Of a DNA stretch of 64,000 nucleotides, positions 63,007-64,000 are shown one piece after another; position 1 is the stretch's first letter, and the number at the start of each line of letters is the position of its first letter. The position numbers and the translations under genes were made by a program. Where the stretch lies: assembly GCA_021155195.1 (NCBI GenBank), contig JAJNPV010000049.1, forward strand, positions 186,001-250,000. The letters run 5' to 3'. The stretch is from Ohtaekwangia sp. (GTDB taxonomy: Bacteria > Bacteroidota > Bacteroidia > Cytophagales > Cyclobacteriaceae). The notes under the pieces were generated by a model. It saw nothing but the letters and a program-made list of their open reading frames with translations, did not search any database and was not told the origin of the DNA.

Positions 63007-64000
63007 ATGAGTAATAAAAAGGAAAAGTCATTAGAAGCAGTCACCCTCTCCTCCGGAGAGGGACGAGGTGAGGTTAAGAAAGTTGTTTTAGCATTTAGTG
63101 GTGGATTGGATACCTCGTACTGTGCCATCTATTTATCAAAAGAGTTGGGGTACGAAGTACATACACTTACTGTTAACACCGGTGGGTTTGGGGCTGAGGA
63201 AGTTAAGGACATTGAAAAGCGTGCTTTAAGTCTAGGTGTTGCTTCACACAAAACAATTGATGAGACAAAGAACTATTACGAGAAAGTTATCCGGTACCTC
63301 GTTTTTGGAAATGTGTTAAAGAATGGAACCTATCCACTAAGTGTAAGTGCCGAACGTATGTCACAAGCCCTGGCATCGGCTCGTTACGCCAACGAAATTA
63401 AAGCAGATGCAGTTGCCCATGGAAGCACGGGTGCAGGTAATGATCAGGTGCGCTTTGATATGATCATTCAAATACTAGCTCCGGGTACTGAAATCATCAC
63501 CCCTATTCGCGACAAAAAATTAAGTCGCGAGGAAGAAGTTGAATACTTGAAATCAAAGGGAATAATTTTCAGTGCCGAGAAAGCAAAGTACTCAATTAAT
63601 AAAGGTATCTGGGGAACCTCAGTAGGTGGCAAAGAAACCCTGAATTCGTTGGGACAATTACCCGAAGAAGCATGGCCTACCCAAGTTACCAAACAAGGAA
63701 GCGAAGAAGTTAAACTTGGCTTCGATAAAGGTGAGTTAGTTTCAGTAAATGGTAAAAAGTTTCCCCACTCAGTCGATGCTATCCATCACTTACAAACTAT
63801 TGCTGGTCCTTACGGGATTGGCCGCGACATTCATATAGGCGACACGATCATTGGAATTAAAGGACGTGTTGGCTTCGAAGCTGCCGCACCTGTGTTAATT
63901 ATTAAAGCGCATCATGCGTTGGAAAAGCACGTACTAACCAAATGGCAATTGAGCTGGAAAGATCAATTAGCACAGTTCTACGGCAATTGGTTGCATGAAG
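63007..64000 (+). CDS. argG: Argininosuccinate synthase, 3' end cut off by window
   Basis: Makes argininosuccinate from citrulline, aspartate and ATP. The frame is open to the window edge (331 codons of about 400). The PP-loop VVLAFSGGLDTSYCAIYL and STGAGNDQVRFDM are diagnostic. The catalytic domain begins at the KKVVLAF segment, which usually lies at the very N-terminus; here 23 extra residues precede it and include SSGEGRGEV encoded by a palindromic repeat (63041-63075). No start codon lies in frame after the repeat, so it must be translated. Its gene order with the GNAT gene suggests an arg operon. Confidence 0.95.
   Translation, partial: MSNKKEKSLEAVTLSSGEGRGEVKKVVLAFSGGLDTSYCAIYLSKELGYEVHTLTVNTGGFGAEEVKDIEKRALSLGVASHKTIDETKNYYEKVIRYLVFGNVLKNGTYPLSVSAERMSQALASARYANEIKADAVAHGSTGAGNDQVRFDMIIQILAPGTEIITPIRDKKLSREEEVEYLKSKGIIFSAEKAKYSINKGIWGTSVGGKETLNSLGQLPEEAWPTQVTKQGSEEVKLGFDKGELVSVNGKKFPHSVDAIHHLQTIAGPYGIGRDIHIGDTIIGIKGRVGFEAAAPVLIIKAHHALEKHVLTKWQLSWKDQLAQFYGNWLHE
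63041..63075. repeat. Palindromic repeat inserted in frame in the argG 5' end
   Basis: An 8-bp GC-rich stem CCCTCTCC (63044-63051) pairs with GGAGAGGG (63055-63062) over loop TCC; outer bases TCACC (63041-63045) and GGTGA (63067-63071) are also complementary, followed by GG. From memory, elements of this form (ctctcc...ggagag...gaggtgagg) are frequent in intergenic DNA of Bacteroidota; copy number in this genome cannot be checked here. This copy is inside the coding frame. Confidence 0.65.

Noticed and set aside
1..64000. tRNA, rRNA, CRISPR, prophage or transposase genes
   Set aside because: No cloverleaf-like sequence, regularly spaced repeats, integrase or transposase frame was seen on reading; a dedicated RNA scan was not possible.

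Overview
The window looks like chromosomal DNA of a Bacteroidota bacterium, most likely of the order Cytophagales. The support is: a gldA-gldF-gldG gliding-associated ABC transporter next to dnaN; A-rich leaders without Shine-Dalgarno sequences; many secreted proteins with short signal peptides ending in AQ or a lipobox Cys; several ~800-residue FtsX/MacB-type permeases; and Bacteroidota-typical families (DUF4369 thioredoxins, GIN/DUF2807, DUF6588, YwqK-repeat proteins). The assignment below phylum level is inference. I see no rRNA, tRNA, CRISPR array, prophage or complete insertion sequence.

Layout. 1-5.3 kb (minus): dnaN (3' end cut off), a DUF4340 protein, gldG, gldF, gldA. 5.5-8.5 kb: a secreted thioredoxin-fold protein, an unknown protein and a polyprenyl diphosphate synthase. 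8.6-17.6 kb: an ion-transport and respiration block with MscS, CorA, a CNNM/CorC-type protein, a Ca2+/Na+ exchanger, VanZ-like, a coiled-coil lipoprotein, type II NADH dehydrogenase and a KUP potassium transporter. 17.7-27.4 kb: three tandem MacB/FtsX permeases followed by an overlapping histidine kinase and OmpR-type regulator. 27.4-31.1 kb: three helically phased TGTTACA repeats, then secreted proteins (unknown, duplicated sugar-binding-like, GIN-domain, DUF6588). 31.1-34.4 kb (minus): a three-gene signalling cassette (CHASE3-PAS kinase, stand-alone receiver, receiver-kinase hybrid).

34.8-42.6 kb: an outer-membrane barrel protein, a formylglycine-generating-enzyme-like lipoprotein, an AI-2E-family permease, a serine beta-lactamase-like hydrolase and a membrane YwqK-repeat protein. 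42.6-46.1 kb (minus): MmcQ/YjbR, alpha/beta hydrolase, McbG/Qnr-like pentapeptide protein, DUF1080 lipoprotein, nucleoside hydrolase. 46.3-58.6 kb: a CbbX-type AAA ATPase with an unassigned N-terminal half, then mostly exported hydrolases and small unknowns (phospholipase D-like, M55 peptidase, Cys-rich copper-binding protein, flavin reductase, DUF885-like, ThuA). 58.8-64 kb: a fourth FtsX permease, DedA, a palindrome-rich intergenic stretch, and the start of an arginine-biosynthesis cluster (GNAT acetyltransferase, argG, cut off at the window end).

Most of the window is ordinary housekeeping and envelope content. The observations I would follow first are the phased TGTTACA array after the response-regulator gene, a palindromic repeat translated in frame in the N-terminus of ArgG, the AAA ATPase with a large unassigned N-terminal region, and the FGE-like lipoprotein that keeps both catalytic cysteines with no sulfatase nearby. 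I did not find a clearly novel multi-gene defence or mobile system.
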